Shown here piece by piece: positions 7,953 to 16,179 of a stretch of 20,071 bases of DNA (positions are counted from its first letter, which is position 1; every line of letters begins with the position of its first letter). The notes beneath the pieces are model-generated. The model was not told the origin of the DNA. It saw only the letters and a program-made list of their open reading frames with translations, and did not search any database. The position numbers were made by a program, and so were the translations under genes. The DNA comes from JANNMJ01 sp031426455 (GTDB taxonomy: Bacteria > Bacteroidota > Bacteroidia > Cytophagales > Hymenobacteraceae). The stretch lies in assembly GCA_031426455.1 (NCBI GenBank), contig JANPLI010000188.1, positions 1-20,071 on the forward strand, in the 5' to 3' direction.

Positions 7953-8205
7953 CGACGCGCATCCAGGAGCTGCCCACCGCCTGAAAACGCCTGCCGATGC
8001 GTCTTGACGGGCTGCCCGCCTACGGGAAGTATCCCGCGACGCGTATCGGGGCACTTCCCCCTTGTGCCACGTGCTTCGCGATGCGGATGGACGGGTTTCC
8101 CGAACGGGTGAAGTGCCGCGCGACGCGTATCGATGGGTTTCCCACCGGTTGCGACGGGTCTCACGACGCGTACCGGGCGGCTCCCCGATTGTTGTGCGCC
8201 TTTCC
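7953..8205. repeat. Six degenerate 42 bp tandem repeats
   Basis: The word CGAYGCG recurs at 7953, 7995, 8037, 8079, 8121 and 8164, so the period is exactly 42 bp except for one 43. Each unit has a better-kept half (CGACGCGTATCGATGGGTTTCC-like, about 24 bp) and a variable half of about 18 bp. Being 14 codons long, the unit reads as a 14-residue repeat on either strand: (T/M)R(I/M)DGFP on plus, GGKPxDTRR on minus. Neither frame has a convincing start, and the plus frame has a stop in the first copy. I treat it as non-coding or decayed. Confidence 0.8.
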
Positions 8206-8245
8206 CCAACGGTCGCCGTTTCCGGAAGGAAGCGGCGACCGTTGG
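8206..8245. terminator. Long hairpin between convergent genes (terminator-like, no U run)
   Basis: A 13 bp perfect stem (CCAACGGTCGCCG, 8206-8218, with 8233-8245) continues as five more pairs including one G-U, closing a GGAA tetraloop. It lies just beyond the mcrC stop codon. Neither side has a T run, so it may halt transcription poorly, protect mRNA 3' ends, or be a repeat-type palindrome. An eight-G run follows at 8253-8260. Confidence 0.55.
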
Positions 8246-8273
8246 CGCGTTTGGGGGGGGAGAACTGTACCGT

Positions 8274-9395
8274 TTAGCCCAATGCGATGATCTGCCGCAA
8301 GTCCGCTTCCACGGCCGTCCACTCCTGGTTCAGGTTGAGCGTAGCGATGCGGAAACGGTGCTGTTTGGTGTCGGGCAGCAGGTACGCTTTTGCCAGAAGG
8401 CCGCTTTCGGCCAGCGGGTACAGCAGCAACGCGTCGAAATCGGCGTTGGCGTCAGGGCCGAGGTGGCGGTAGTAGGCGTTGAGTTGGTAGAGGTGCGCGG
8501 TGTGCAGCTTTTTCTTGCCGCCGTGCGCGGCATCGGCGAGGGCTTTGGGGTAGTACTTACACTCGATCAGCAGCCGGGGCTGCTGGTTGGCGCGGTGACA
8601 CAGCAGCACATCGGTCTGCATCCGGGGCACCAGCGCCGCAGGGTCGGCCTTAGCATCAGGGGCAAACCACCACGTCATCTTATTGGATTTCACGGAGTAC
8701 TTCGCGTAGTGATGCGCGCAGAAGTTGCGCACGAATTTCTCGAAGAGCTTCGCCATCCGGCGGTCGTTGAGCAGGAGTGCCCGAAGCCACGGATCAGGAT
8801 CGGGCGCGGCGTCGGCCGGGGTTGCCGTCTGACTCAACTCCCAAATCAATCGGCACAACCGCAGCGGCAGGCGGTAAGGCGCCGTGGCGCGGGTTGGGCG
8901 GATGGTGCTGAACACGCGGGCGCCGTCGGCCGTCACGGGCAAGAGCGCTCCCGGCGGCAAGCGCGGCAATAGCACCGCCAAGCGGTGACGCAGCACGGCC
9001 GTGGCGGGAGCATCCGGGTTGGATAGTTCCAACGCCGCTGAATGCAACAGGTAATGCAGCGTACTGCGGATGAGCCGGTTCGGGAGCGTGTCGGGCACCA
9101 GATCATCGGTGGCGCACCACGCACGGCCGCGCGCCAGGGCTTGCGTGCGGAGGGTGGGTGCCAGCAGCAGCTTGCCGCGCAACCGGGGCGTTTCTTCGGG
9201 CGGCTGCGCCACGTACTGGTGTAATAGCCCGCGCCGAAGCAGCACCTCCGTGGTGCGCGCCAGTTCGGTGGCCAGCAGGTGCGGCAGGCGCGTGTCGGCG
9301 GGCAGGGGCGCGGCGTCGGCGGTTTCGTCGGCGTCACGGAGCGCATCCCACGCGTACGTCAGCAGGTGAAAAACATTGGCGACCGGGATACTCAC
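8274..9395 (-). CDS. mcrC: McrC, nuclease subunit of the McrBC 5-methylcytosine restriction system
   Basis: 373 residues. McrC partners the GTPase McrB to cut DNA bearing modified cytosines. The C-terminal PD-(D/E)xK nuclease is visible: MQTDVLL with D262, LLIECKYY with E278 and K280, then YQLNAYY with Q304. The upstream MAKLFEKFV segment (214-222) is typical of McrC. The N-terminal half (about 1-200) is the usual McrC region that contacts McrB. It begins with GTG, and GTGA overlaps the McrB stop by 4 nt, so translation is probably coupled and the two subunits are made together. Its length fits the family. The stop is followed by an eight-G run and a long hairpin. All catalytic residues are present, so it should be active. 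Confidence 0.93.
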   Translation of the reverse strand: MSIPVANVFHLLTYAWDALRDADETADAAPLPADTRLPHLLATELARTTEVLLRRGLLHQYVAQPPEETPRLRGKLLLAPTLRTQALARGRAWCATDDLVPDTLPNRLIRSTLHYLLHSAALELSNPDAPATAVLRHRLAVLLPRLPPGALLPVTADGARVFSTIRPTRATAPYRLPLRLCRLIWELSQTATPADAAPDPDPWLRALLLNDRRMAKLFEKFVRNFCAHHYAKYSVKSNKMTWWFAPDAKADPAALVPRMQTDVLLCHRANQQPRLLIECKYYPKALADAAHGGKKKLHTAHLYQLNAYYRHLGPDANADFDALLLYPLAESGLLAKAYLLPDTKQHRFRIATLNLNQEWTAVEADLRQIIALG

Positions 9396-11416
9396 GAAGC
9401 GGCGGGCGTATCAGGTGCGGAAGCCTCGGCCTGGGGCGGCGGGGCGAGGGCGCCAGCGGCAGTCAGGAGTTGTTTTTCCCAGTCTTTTAGCTTGCCCGCG
9501 CCTTTAGGATCGCCGTCCCAGTATTCTTCCAGCAGCGGCAGGAGTTCGTGCCGGACGATGGCGCCGAACCACGCGGCTACGTCGGGAATCTGTTGGCCTT
9601 TGGCGGGGCAGAAATACGAGTGCCCGACCGCGAACCCCGGCCCCAGCAGCGGCTCTTTCTTTGGGTCGCTGATCTGCTCGTTGAGTTCTTCGACGACCGC
9701 CAGACACGGGAGCAAAGCGGCGGGATCGGCCCCGTGCTGATCGCGGAGCCAGTTGCCAAGCGCATCATCGAGGTGAGGCCGCAACTCAAAAAACCGAAAC
9801 CGCCGCCGCAGCGCATAATCGACGAGCGCGAGCGAGCGGTCGGCGGTGTTCATCGTGCCGATGAGGTAGAGGTTCGGCGGCAGGAAGAATTTTTCGTCGG
9901 CCTTCTCCGGGTTAGGGTACGTGAGCCGGACGCCGTACTTCGCCTCGCGCTTGTCGGCTTCGAGCAGCATAAACAACTCACCGAACACCTTGCTCAGATT
10001 GCCCCGGTTGATTTCGTCGATGATCAGCACGTAAGGGCGACCTTCTTGGTCATCACGCGCCTTTTCGGCGAACCGCACCAGCGGGCCGTCTGCTATCGTG
10101 AGGGCGCCGTGGGCACCACCCGGCCGCCAACCGCGCACAAAATCCTCGTAGGACACCGATTGGTGAAACTGCGTCAGCTCCACGCGGTCATCATCTTCTT
10201 CCTCGAACAAGAGATACGCCAGCTTACGCGCCACAAAGGTTTTGCCCACACCGGGCGGGCCTTTGAGGATGATGTTCTGCTTGAGCTTGAGCGCCCCGAC
10301 GATTTCCGTCAGCGCCGTTTCGGGCAGGAAGATGCCTTCGGCGCGGGCTGTAGCGGTGGTGTAGGGTGGTTTGGTGGTGACGACCTCGTTGTGTTCAATC
10401 AGATCCTCGGCGTCAATCTCTGCGTCGATGGGTTCTGCATCTTTCTTCCCGTGCAACAACATTTCCAGCAGGCCCGGCTGCACTACCTCAAAGGCAGCCA
10501 ACGTCTGATCAAGCTTGCTGGACTTGCTGAAAACACTCGTAGCATAGGTGTTTTCGGCTAGTTCGACCCCGGTTGTCACCAGCCATTCAACGGCTAAAGC
10601 CCCACCGGTAACAGGCGTCAGAATACGGCCGAAGCCATAGGCGCGGCGGTCGGAACTACTATCCGTGGCAACTATCAAATCGCCCATCTTCGCCTTGGGC
10701 AATGACTTGGGCTCACTTGAAAAAGCAAGCGTGCCAGCTGTTTGTACCTTTTTCCATATTGCCGGTTTCATCCCGCTAGACCAAAGTGTCGGCAGTTTTT
10801 TGAGCTTGTGTTCACGTGCAACGCTGGCAAAGTCTCCATTCAGCAGGGTTCTGCGCCACTGACCAAGATTACCGATAACGGAACGAAACTTCACCACGGT
10901 CACCGGGCCACCTTCCCAATCCGGATGTTCCGCCTTTAGCTGCTGTACCAGCTTGTCCAGTGGTTTTTTCGTTTGATCGAGGAGCGCATCGAGCGCCGTT
11001 AGTAGCTCAGAGGTCGTGTTAGCAGCGGGCATATGCAGTTGCCCATACGGCGCATCCCGTTTCCAGGCACCGGGGATTTGCGCCCGCACCGCCTCGGTCA
11101 GGTCGCGGTTGCGGGCGTCCTGTTCATTGCCCTTGGGCAGCGGGTGCAAATCGAGGCATACCGTGAGCGGAAAACCGCCGGTTTTAGTGGTTTCGATCAC
11201 GTAGGCCAGCACGTCACCCTGGCTGCCGCTGGTAATCTGCCAGCAGGTAAAGGAGAAGTACGGCTTGACGTTGCCAGCCGGGAATTCTTTGCCGATAAAC
11301 AGGCCGTTGCCGAGGAAGTCCTGCTGCCGCACTTTGAACCGAAACGCCGGGTCTTGTTCGTGGCGGGCCAATAGATGCCGATAAACGGCGAGTTGTGTTT
11401 CGAGGTAGATCGACAC
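9392..11416 (-). CDS. mcrB: McrB, GTP-hydrolysing DNA-recognition subunit of McrBC
   Basis: About 674 residues from the proposed GTG at 11416 (VSIYLETQLAVYRHLL). The frame stays open to a TTG at 11629, but those codons translate a C/A-rich non-coding tract into an implausible Gly/Arg/Phe stretch. Numbered from 11416: an N-terminal domain (1-200) that I do not recognise; a segment at about 244-309 (KMGDLIVATDSSSDRRAYGF...VEWL) that resembles EVE/PUA-like modified-base readers, which is inference; then the AAA+ GTPase with Walker A GPPGVGKT (386-393), Walker B VLIIDEINRGN (463-473), the McrB signature GTMNTADRS (520-528) and arginines in YALRRRFRF (about 534-542). GHSYF near the C-terminus is also McrB-like. 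It binds modified DNA, translocates on GTP hydrolysis and activates McrC, encoded immediately downstream. The 5' end is the least certain part. Confidence 0.9.
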   Translation of the reverse strand: MSIYLETQLAVYRHLLARHEQDPAFRFKVRQQDFLGNGLFIGKEFPAGNVKPYFSFTCWQITSGSQGDVLAYVIETTKTGGFPLTVCLDLHPLPKGNEQDARNRDLTEAVRAQIPGAWKRDAPYGQLHMPAANTTSELLTALDALLDQTKKPLDKLVQQLKAEHPDWEGGPVTVVKFRSVIGNLGQWRRTLLNGDFASVAREHKLKKLPTLWSSGMKPAIWKKVQTAGTLAFSSEPKSLPKAKMGDLIVATDSSSDRRAYGFGRILTPVTGGALAVEWLVTTGVELAENTYATSVFSKSSKLDQTLAAFEVVQPGLLEMLLHGKKDAEPIDAEIDAEDLIEHNEVVTTKPPYTTATARAEGIFLPETALTEIVGALKLKQNIILKGPPGVGKTFVARKLAYLLFEEEDDDRVELTQFHQSVSYEDFVRGWRPGGAHGALTIADGPLVRFAEKARDDQEGRPYVLIIDEINRGNLSKVFGELFMLLEADKREAKYGVRLTYPNPEKADEKFFLPPNLYLIGTMNTADRSLALVDYALRRRFRFFELRPHLDDALGNWLRDQHGADPAALLPCLAVVEELNEQISDPKKEPLLGPGFAVGHSYFCPAKGQQIPDVAAWFGAIVRHELLPLLEEYWDGDPKGAGKLKDWEKQLLTAAGALAPPPQAEASAPDTPAAS

Positions 11417-11747
11417 GGTGGGCGCAACAGAAAGAAGAAGATAAAAATCAGTCTGCAAGATAGCCTCGCTGCTGCGCAGGTAGCGGGGGAATAGAAGACC
11501 GGGCGTACGCAGCGCCAGCCGCAACCCCGAAGCCGGGCACCGCCAGCGCCCCCGACGCCAAAAACCGCCCCCAGAACCAGCAACAAACAACCCAAACCCA
11601 ACAACCAAAAACGAAAAACCAGAAACCAAAAACTAGAAACCAAAAGCAACCTCCCTCCCTCCCGCGCGGCCTGTGAGTAACTTGCAAGGGCAAGCCCTTG
11701 TATTTCTTTCCCTTCCCTAACCCGCGTTCTGCATTCCGCGCACGTTT
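11417..11747. other. Divergent intergenic region with a C/A-rich low-complexity tract
   Basis: It separates mcrB (leftward) from the M4 peptidase gene (rightward). From about 11574 to 11645 the plus strand is nearly all A and C (ACAACCAAAAACG, CCAGAAACCAAAAACTAG), an imperfect 12-14 bp repetition. Both promoters should lie here. On the minus strand TATCTTCT (near 11441-11434) may be the mcrB -7 box, but it is weak. Confidence 0.5.
11682..11708 (+). promoter_or_regulatory. Possible promoter with overlapping palindrome before the M4 peptidase
   Basis: TTG at 11682-11684 and TATTTCTT at 11701-11708 could act as -33 and -7 elements (16 bp apart, slightly short). CAAGGGC-AA-GCCCTTG (11685-11700), a 16 bp near-perfect palindrome, fills the spacer exactly and would suit an operator. 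The ATG at 11748 lies about 40 bp downstream. Confidence 0.4.
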
Positions 11748-11885
11748 ATGCCCGTCCGACCCGCTTTCCGACGCCCTTTGATAGGCGCCGCCCTGGTGCT
11801 GGCCGTTGCCGCCACCGGTCGTTTTTAGCCCCAGCGGGGCCCGCAGCGGCCCCCCCCGGCCCGCAAAGGCTTCCAACTGACCGTC
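11748..11885 (+). pseudogene. Signal-peptide start of the M4 peptidase gene, broken by an in-frame TAG
   Basis: ATG 11748 begins MPVRPAFRRPLIGAALVLAV..., an Arg-rich n-region plus hydrophobic core: a textbook Sec signal peptide in the same frame as the downstream peptidase ORF. TAG at 11826-11828 stops it after 26 codons, directly after a T5 run (11822-11826). A C8 run follows at 11850-11857. Adding one T and removing one C would give a continuous frame with an ...LAPAGPAAAPP cleavage region; losing one T and gaining one C would also restore the frame. Codons after the TAG (KGFQLTVVPPDAATG) look coding. This may be a sequencing error, a real mutation or a phase-variable switch. Confidence 0.7.
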
Positions 11886-14800
11886 GTGCCGCCCGATGCG
11901 GCCACCGGCGCCCGCCCCACCCTGGCCCAGGCGCCCACCGCGCTGCGCGCGGCGCTGCACCTAACGCCCGCGGATGAGCTGCGCCCCCTGCGCACCGAAA
12001 CCGATGCCCACGGCGAAACCCACGTCCGGTATCAGCAGTGGTTCAAGGGCGTGCCCGTCGAACACGGCGTCGTGACGGCCCACCTGCGGGCCGGGGCCCT
12101 GGAAACCGTCAGCGGGGACGTGATTCGGCCTGCCGCCAGCCTCAGCCCGCAGCCCACGCTAACGGCCGCCGCCGCGCGTGCCAAAGCACTGGCCGCGATG
12201 GGCGGCACCCACTACCGCTGGCAGGACCCCGCCGAAGAAGCCCTGCTCCGGCGCCAGACCAACGACTCCCGCGCCTCGTACTTCCCCAAAGGCGAGCTGG
12301 TCGTCGTCAGTGACTTCCGCCAGCCTGAAGCCGCGCGTCCGGCCGTCCTGGCCTGGAAATTCAACGTGTACGAGACGGCCCCCGTCGTGCGCCGCGACCT
12401 GATCTACGTGGACGCCCGGTCCGGCCAGGTGGTGCTGCGCGACCCCATCATCAAGCACGTGAGCGCGCCCGCCACGATGGCCACCCGCTACCTGGGGGCC
12501 CGCACGGCTACCACCGAAGCCTTTGGCGGCGGCTTCAAGCTCCGCGACCTGACCCGCAGCCGGGGTGTGGTGACGATGAACTGCCAGACCCGGCAGGACT
12601 TCGCCACCGCCACGGACTTCGTGGACAACAACAACGACTGGACCGCCGCCGAGTACAACAACGCCGCCTTCGACAATGCCGCCCTCGACGCCCACATCGG
12701 CGCCCAGGCCACGCAGGACTACTGGGTGAGCCAGCATAACCGCGACTCGTACGACGGGCGCGGGACGGTGCTCCTGAGCTACGTCCACTTCGGCACCCGC
12801 TTCGAAAATGCCTTCTGGGATGGTACGCAGATGGTGTACGGCGACGGCGCCACCCGCTTTCGCCCCCTGACCAGCGTTGATATCTGCGCGCACGAAGTCG
12901 GCCACGCCGTCTGCGAAACCACCGCCAACCTGATCTATCAGAACGAGTCCGGGGCGCTCAACGAGGCCCTCTCCGACTGCTGGGGCGCCAGCATCGAGTT
13001 TGCCGTCGATTCCACGAAGCAAATCTGGCTGATTGGCGAAGACGTGGACCGGCAGCGGCCTTCGCTCCGTTCGATGAGCAACCCCAACGCCGAACAGCAA
13101 CCCGACACCTACCTGGGCACCAACTGGTACACCGGCACCGGCGATAACGGCGGCGTCCACATCAACTCCGGGGTGCTCAATTTCTGGTACTACCTGCTGA
13201 GTGTGGGCGGCGGCGGCTTCAACGACTTCAACACCCCGTACCTGGTACCGCGCATCGGCATCCGCAAAGCCGGGCAGATTCTGTTCCGCGCCGAGCGCCT
13301 TTACCTCACCCCCAGCACCAACTACCCCGGCGCCCGGCAGGCCACCCTGCAAGCCGCCGCCGACCTCTACGGCTTTGGATCCCCCGAAGTGGAAGCCGTG
13401 GCCAAAGCCTGGCGCGCCGTGGGCCTGGGCGATGCCAATGCCCCCGTTGCGACGCTGACGCCCGTCAGCGGCCCCATCGGCACGGTGGTGACCATCAGCG
13501 GCCAGGGCCTGGGCACCACCTACCGGGTTACGTTCAACGGCACCCTGGCGCGCACCATCACGATGCCCTCGGCGGCGGTGCTGCTGGTCACGGTGCCGCC
13601 CGGCGCCACGACCGGCCCGGTAGTCGTGACCACCGCCACCGGCACCGTCACGGCGGGCACGTTCACCGTGACCGGCACCGGCCCGGCGCCGGATGTCCTG
13701 TCGTACACCCCGGCTGGCGGCGCCCCGCAGGGCGCGGCCGTCACGATCACGGGCACCGGCTTCACCGGCGCCACCGCCGTGAAATTTAATGGCACGACGG
13801 CCACCTTCACCGTCGTTTCGGCCACCCAGATCACCACCACGGTACCCGCCACGGCTATTTCGGGTGCCCTGACCGTGACTACCCCCGGCGGCACCGCTGC
13901 TGCCCCCACGCCTTTCCGCGTGCTGCCCGCCGTGCTGACGGTGGCGCCCACCAGCGGCGCCGTGGGTACGGCCGTGGTACTGAGCGGCACCAGCCTGAGC
14001 CGCACCCAAACCGTGCGCTTCACGGGGGGCGCCTACGCTACGTTCACGGCCACCTCGGATACGCGCCTGACGCTGACCGTGCCGCCCGGCGCCCTGACCG
14101 GCCCGATCACCGTCCGGACGCCGGACGGCGAGGCCACTTCGCCGGTGTTTACGGTAGCCGCTACGCTGAGCCTGACCGAGTTCACGCCCCTGTCCGGCCC
14201 GGTGCTGACCACCATCGTCACCATTCGCGGTCTGGGCTTCACCGGCACCACGGCCGTGCGCTTCAACGGTACCCTGGCCACGGCGGTCACGGTCGCGTCG
14301 GACCAGGAAGTGTGGGCCACCGTACCGGCGGGCGCCACCACCGGCCCCATCAGCCTGACCACCCCGCTCGGCACCGTGACCACCACCCGCGCCTTCTCGG
14401 TGACGGGCACCGGCCTGCCCCAGATTCTAACCCTGACGCCCACCTACGGGCTGGTAGGCGCCGCCGTGACCATCGACGGCACCAACCTGACCGGCGCCAC
14501 CGCCGTGCGTTTCAACGGCACGCTCGCTACCATCCTGACCAACACGGCCACTACCCTCACCACCACGGTGCCGGTGGGCGCCACCACCGGTCAGGTAACC
14601 GTGACCACCGCCCTGGGAACGGCCGCTTCGCCGACAGACTTCCGGGTCGTGGAGGTGCCCGCCAACGACCGCTGCACCGCCGCCAACCTGCCCGTGCTGA
14701 CGTGCGGCGCCTCGCTGAACGGCTCCATCCTGGGGGCCACCACCACCGGCGACCCCGCCATCGGCCCAGCCTGCGGCACTTCCGTGGACGGCGCCGGGGT

Positions 14801-16037
14801 GTTCTACCGCTTCGTGGGCACCGGCGATGTTGTTCGGATCGCTACCTGTGGCGGGCTGACCAACTATGACTCTAAAATCCACGTGTTTACAGGCACCTGC
14901 GGCGCGCTGAATTGCGTGACCGGCAACGACGACGACTGCGCCCGCGCGGCGGCCGTCACGTTCCCCTCCATAGCGGGCACGGCGTACCTGATCTTCGTCA
15001 GCGGCTGGGAAACGGAAGTCGGCGACTTCACGCTTTCGGCTACCTGCGCCGCGCCGGTGCCGCCGCCCGCCATTACGGGCTTCTCGCCCACCTCCGGGCC
15101 GGTCGGCACGCTCGTGACGATCACCGGCACGGGCCTGAAGAACGCCGGCACCATCCGGTTCGGCAGCATCACGGCCCTGGCCGTAGCCGAAAACACCGCC
15201 GGCACGGAGCTGACGGTGCTGGTGCCCAACAATGCCCGCTACGGCCAGATTCGCGTCACGACGACGCTCGGCAGTGCCCTTTCCACCGGCTATTTCTGCC
15301 CGCAATACGTAGCCCGGGCCGTGGACGGCAGCCGCTGCGGCCCCGGTACCGTGGCGCTGAGCGTAACCGGCTCGCCAGCCGTGGTAGGCACCTACGCGTG
15401 GTACGACGCCCCCACCGGCGGCACCCCCATCAGCGGCACCACCACGGGCACGTTCACCACGCCCGCCCTGACGGCCACCACCACCTACTACGCCGCCGTG
15501 AGCCTGAACACCGCCTGCGTCAGCGAGCGGGTGGCCGTCACGGCTACCGTGCGGCCCGGCCTGACCACGCCCACCGTGACGGCCGCGCCCCAGGTGAACG
15601 GGGCTACGCTGCTAACGTCCAGCGCCGCCACCGGTAATCAGTGGCTGCTGAACGGCACCCCCATCAGCGGCGCTACCGATGCCACCTATCTGGCCACCCA
15701 GAGCGGCGTTTACACCGTGATCGTGAACGACGGCCCGGCCTGCGCCTCGGCCCCCTCGGCCCCGCAGACGGTGACCATCGTGACCGGCCTGATGGCCGAC
15801 GCGGCGGCTAATACCCTCACGCTGGCGCCCAACCCGGCGCGCACCACCGTACGCGTAGGCCTGCCCGCCGGCAGCCCGGCAACGCTGCTGACGCTGCTCG
15901 ACGTGACGGGCCGCACCGTCCGGGCAGTCGCCGTAACGGGCGGCACCACCGAAGCCACCCTCGACCTGCGCGGCCTCCCCGCCGGCGTATACACCGTGCG
16001 GCACGGCGCCGGGCGGCAGCGGCTGGTGGTGGAGTAA
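11886..16037 (+). CDS. Secreted M4 (thermolysin-like) metallopeptidase with IPT/TIG repeats and a T9SS tail
   Basis: Extracellular zinc endopeptidase. The uninterrupted frame begins only at a GTG at 11886 inside evident coding sequence; the true start is probably ATG 11748. In the 1383-residue frame: FTP/PepSY-like propeptide (about 20-190); M4 catalytic domain (about 200-515) with zinc ligands H336 and H340 in HEVGH, E360 in NEALSD, and the catalytic His425 in GDNGGVHINSG; five IPT/TIG domains of about 80 residues (starts about 518, 601, 681, 761, 843); a Cys-rich, PPC-like beta domain (about 925-1055) with GNDDDC; a sixth IPT/TIG (about 1060); an Ig-like domain with WYDAPTGGTPISG (about 1142-1230); and a type A T9SS sorting domain (about 1309-1383, APNPA...GVYTVRHG...LVVE). 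All M4 catalytic residues are present. Without the upstream signal peptide it could not be exported. Confidence 0.93.
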   Translation: MPPDAATGARPTLAQAPTALRAALHLTPADELRPLRTETDAHGETHVRYQQWFKGVPVEHGVVTAHLRAGALETVSGDVIRPAASLSPQPTLTAAAARAKALAAMGGTHYRWQDPAEEALLRRQTNDSRASYFPKGELVVVSDFRQPEAARPAVLAWKFNVYETAPVVRRDLIYVDARSGQVVLRDPIIKHVSAPATMATRYLGARTATTEAFGGGFKLRDLTRSRGVVTMNCQTRQDFATATDFVDNNNDWTAAEYNNAAFDNAALDAHIGAQATQDYWVSQHNRDSYDGRGTVLLSYVHFGTRFENAFWDGTQMVYGDGATRFRPLTSVDICAHEVGHAVCETTANLIYQNESGALNEALSDCWGASIEFAVDSTKQIWLIGEDVDRQRPSLRSMSNPNAEQQPDTYLGTNWYTGTGDNGGVHINSGVLNFWYYLLSVGGGGFNDFNTPYLVPRIGIRKAGQILFRAERLYLTPSTNYPGARQATLQAAADLYGFGSPEVEAVAKAWRAVGLGDANAPVATLTPVSGPIGTVVTISGQGLGTTYRVTFNGTLARTITMPSAAVLLVTVPPGATTGPVVVTTATGTVTAGTFTVTGTGPAPDVLSYTPAGGAPQGAAVTITGTGFTGATAVKFNGTTATFTVVSATQITTTVPATAISGALTVTTPGGTAAAPTPFRVLPAVLTVAPTSGAVGTAVVLSGTSLSRTQTVRFTGGAYATFTATSDTRLTLTVPPGALTGPITVRTPDGEATSPVFTVAATLSLTEFTPLSGPVLTTIVTIRGLGFTGTTAVRFNGTLATAVTVASDQEVWATVPAGATTGPISLTTPLGTVTTTRAFSVTGTGLPQILTLTPTYGLVGAAVTIDGTNLTGATAVRFNGTLATILTNTATTLTTTVPVGATTGQVTVTTALGTAASPTDFRVVEVPANDRCTAANLPVLTCGASLNGSILGATTTGDPAIGPACGTSVDGAGVFYRFVGTGDVVRIATCGGLTNYDSKIHVFTGTCGALNCVTGNDDDCARAAAVTFPSIAGTAYLIFVSGWETEVGDFTLSATCAAPVPPPAITGFSPTSGPVGTLVTITGTGLKNAGTIRFGSITALAVAENTAGTELTVLVPNNARYGQIRVTTTLGSALSTGYFCPQYVARAVDGSRCGPGTVALSVTGSPAVVGTYAWYDAPTGGTPISGTTTGTFTTPALTATTTYYAAVSLNTACVSERVAVTATVRPGLTTPTVTAAPQVNGATLLTSSAATGNQWLLNGTPISGATDATYLATQSGVYTVIVNDGPACASAPSAPQTVTIVTGLMADAAANTLTLAPNPARTTVRVGLPAGSPATLLTLLDVTGRTVRAVAVTGGTTEATLDLRGLPAGVYTVRHGAGRQRLVVE

Positions 16038-16076
16038 CCCTGCCGGGCAGGGTCCGCACCTCGTTTTGAATCCCGA

Positions 16077-16113
16077 AAAAAGGCCCGGCGTGCGTTGCAC
16101 GTCGGGCCTTTTT
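16077..16113. terminator. Bidirectional intrinsic terminator between convergent genes
   Basis: A 17 bp stem (16077-16093 with 16097-16113, one G-U pair, GTT loop), with an A run on the left and a T run on the right, serves both the M4 peptidase gene and the opposing amidohydrolase gene. Its core GGCCCGGCGTGC...GCACGTCGGGCC is nearly the same as that of the terminator at 6770-6804. Confidence 0.93.
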
Positions 16114-16179
16114 GGTGTGGTATCAGGGCGCTGGGCGCACTGACTGGTTCCTTTCCGCCGTGATTCAGCGCGCAGCGGC

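Noticed and set aside
7953..8205. CRISPR array
   Set aside because: Units are degenerate, the conserved part differs between copies, the period is 42 bp throughout, and no cas gene is nearby.
11417..11629. N-terminal extension of McrB to a TTG start
   Set aside because: The extra codons come from a C/A-rich low-complexity tract and give an implausible sequence; GTG 11416 begins a clean helical N-terminus.
12159..14009. 616-codon ORF on the minus strand
   Set aside because: Antisense to the M4 peptidase catalytic and IPT/TIG regions, with shadow-type composition.
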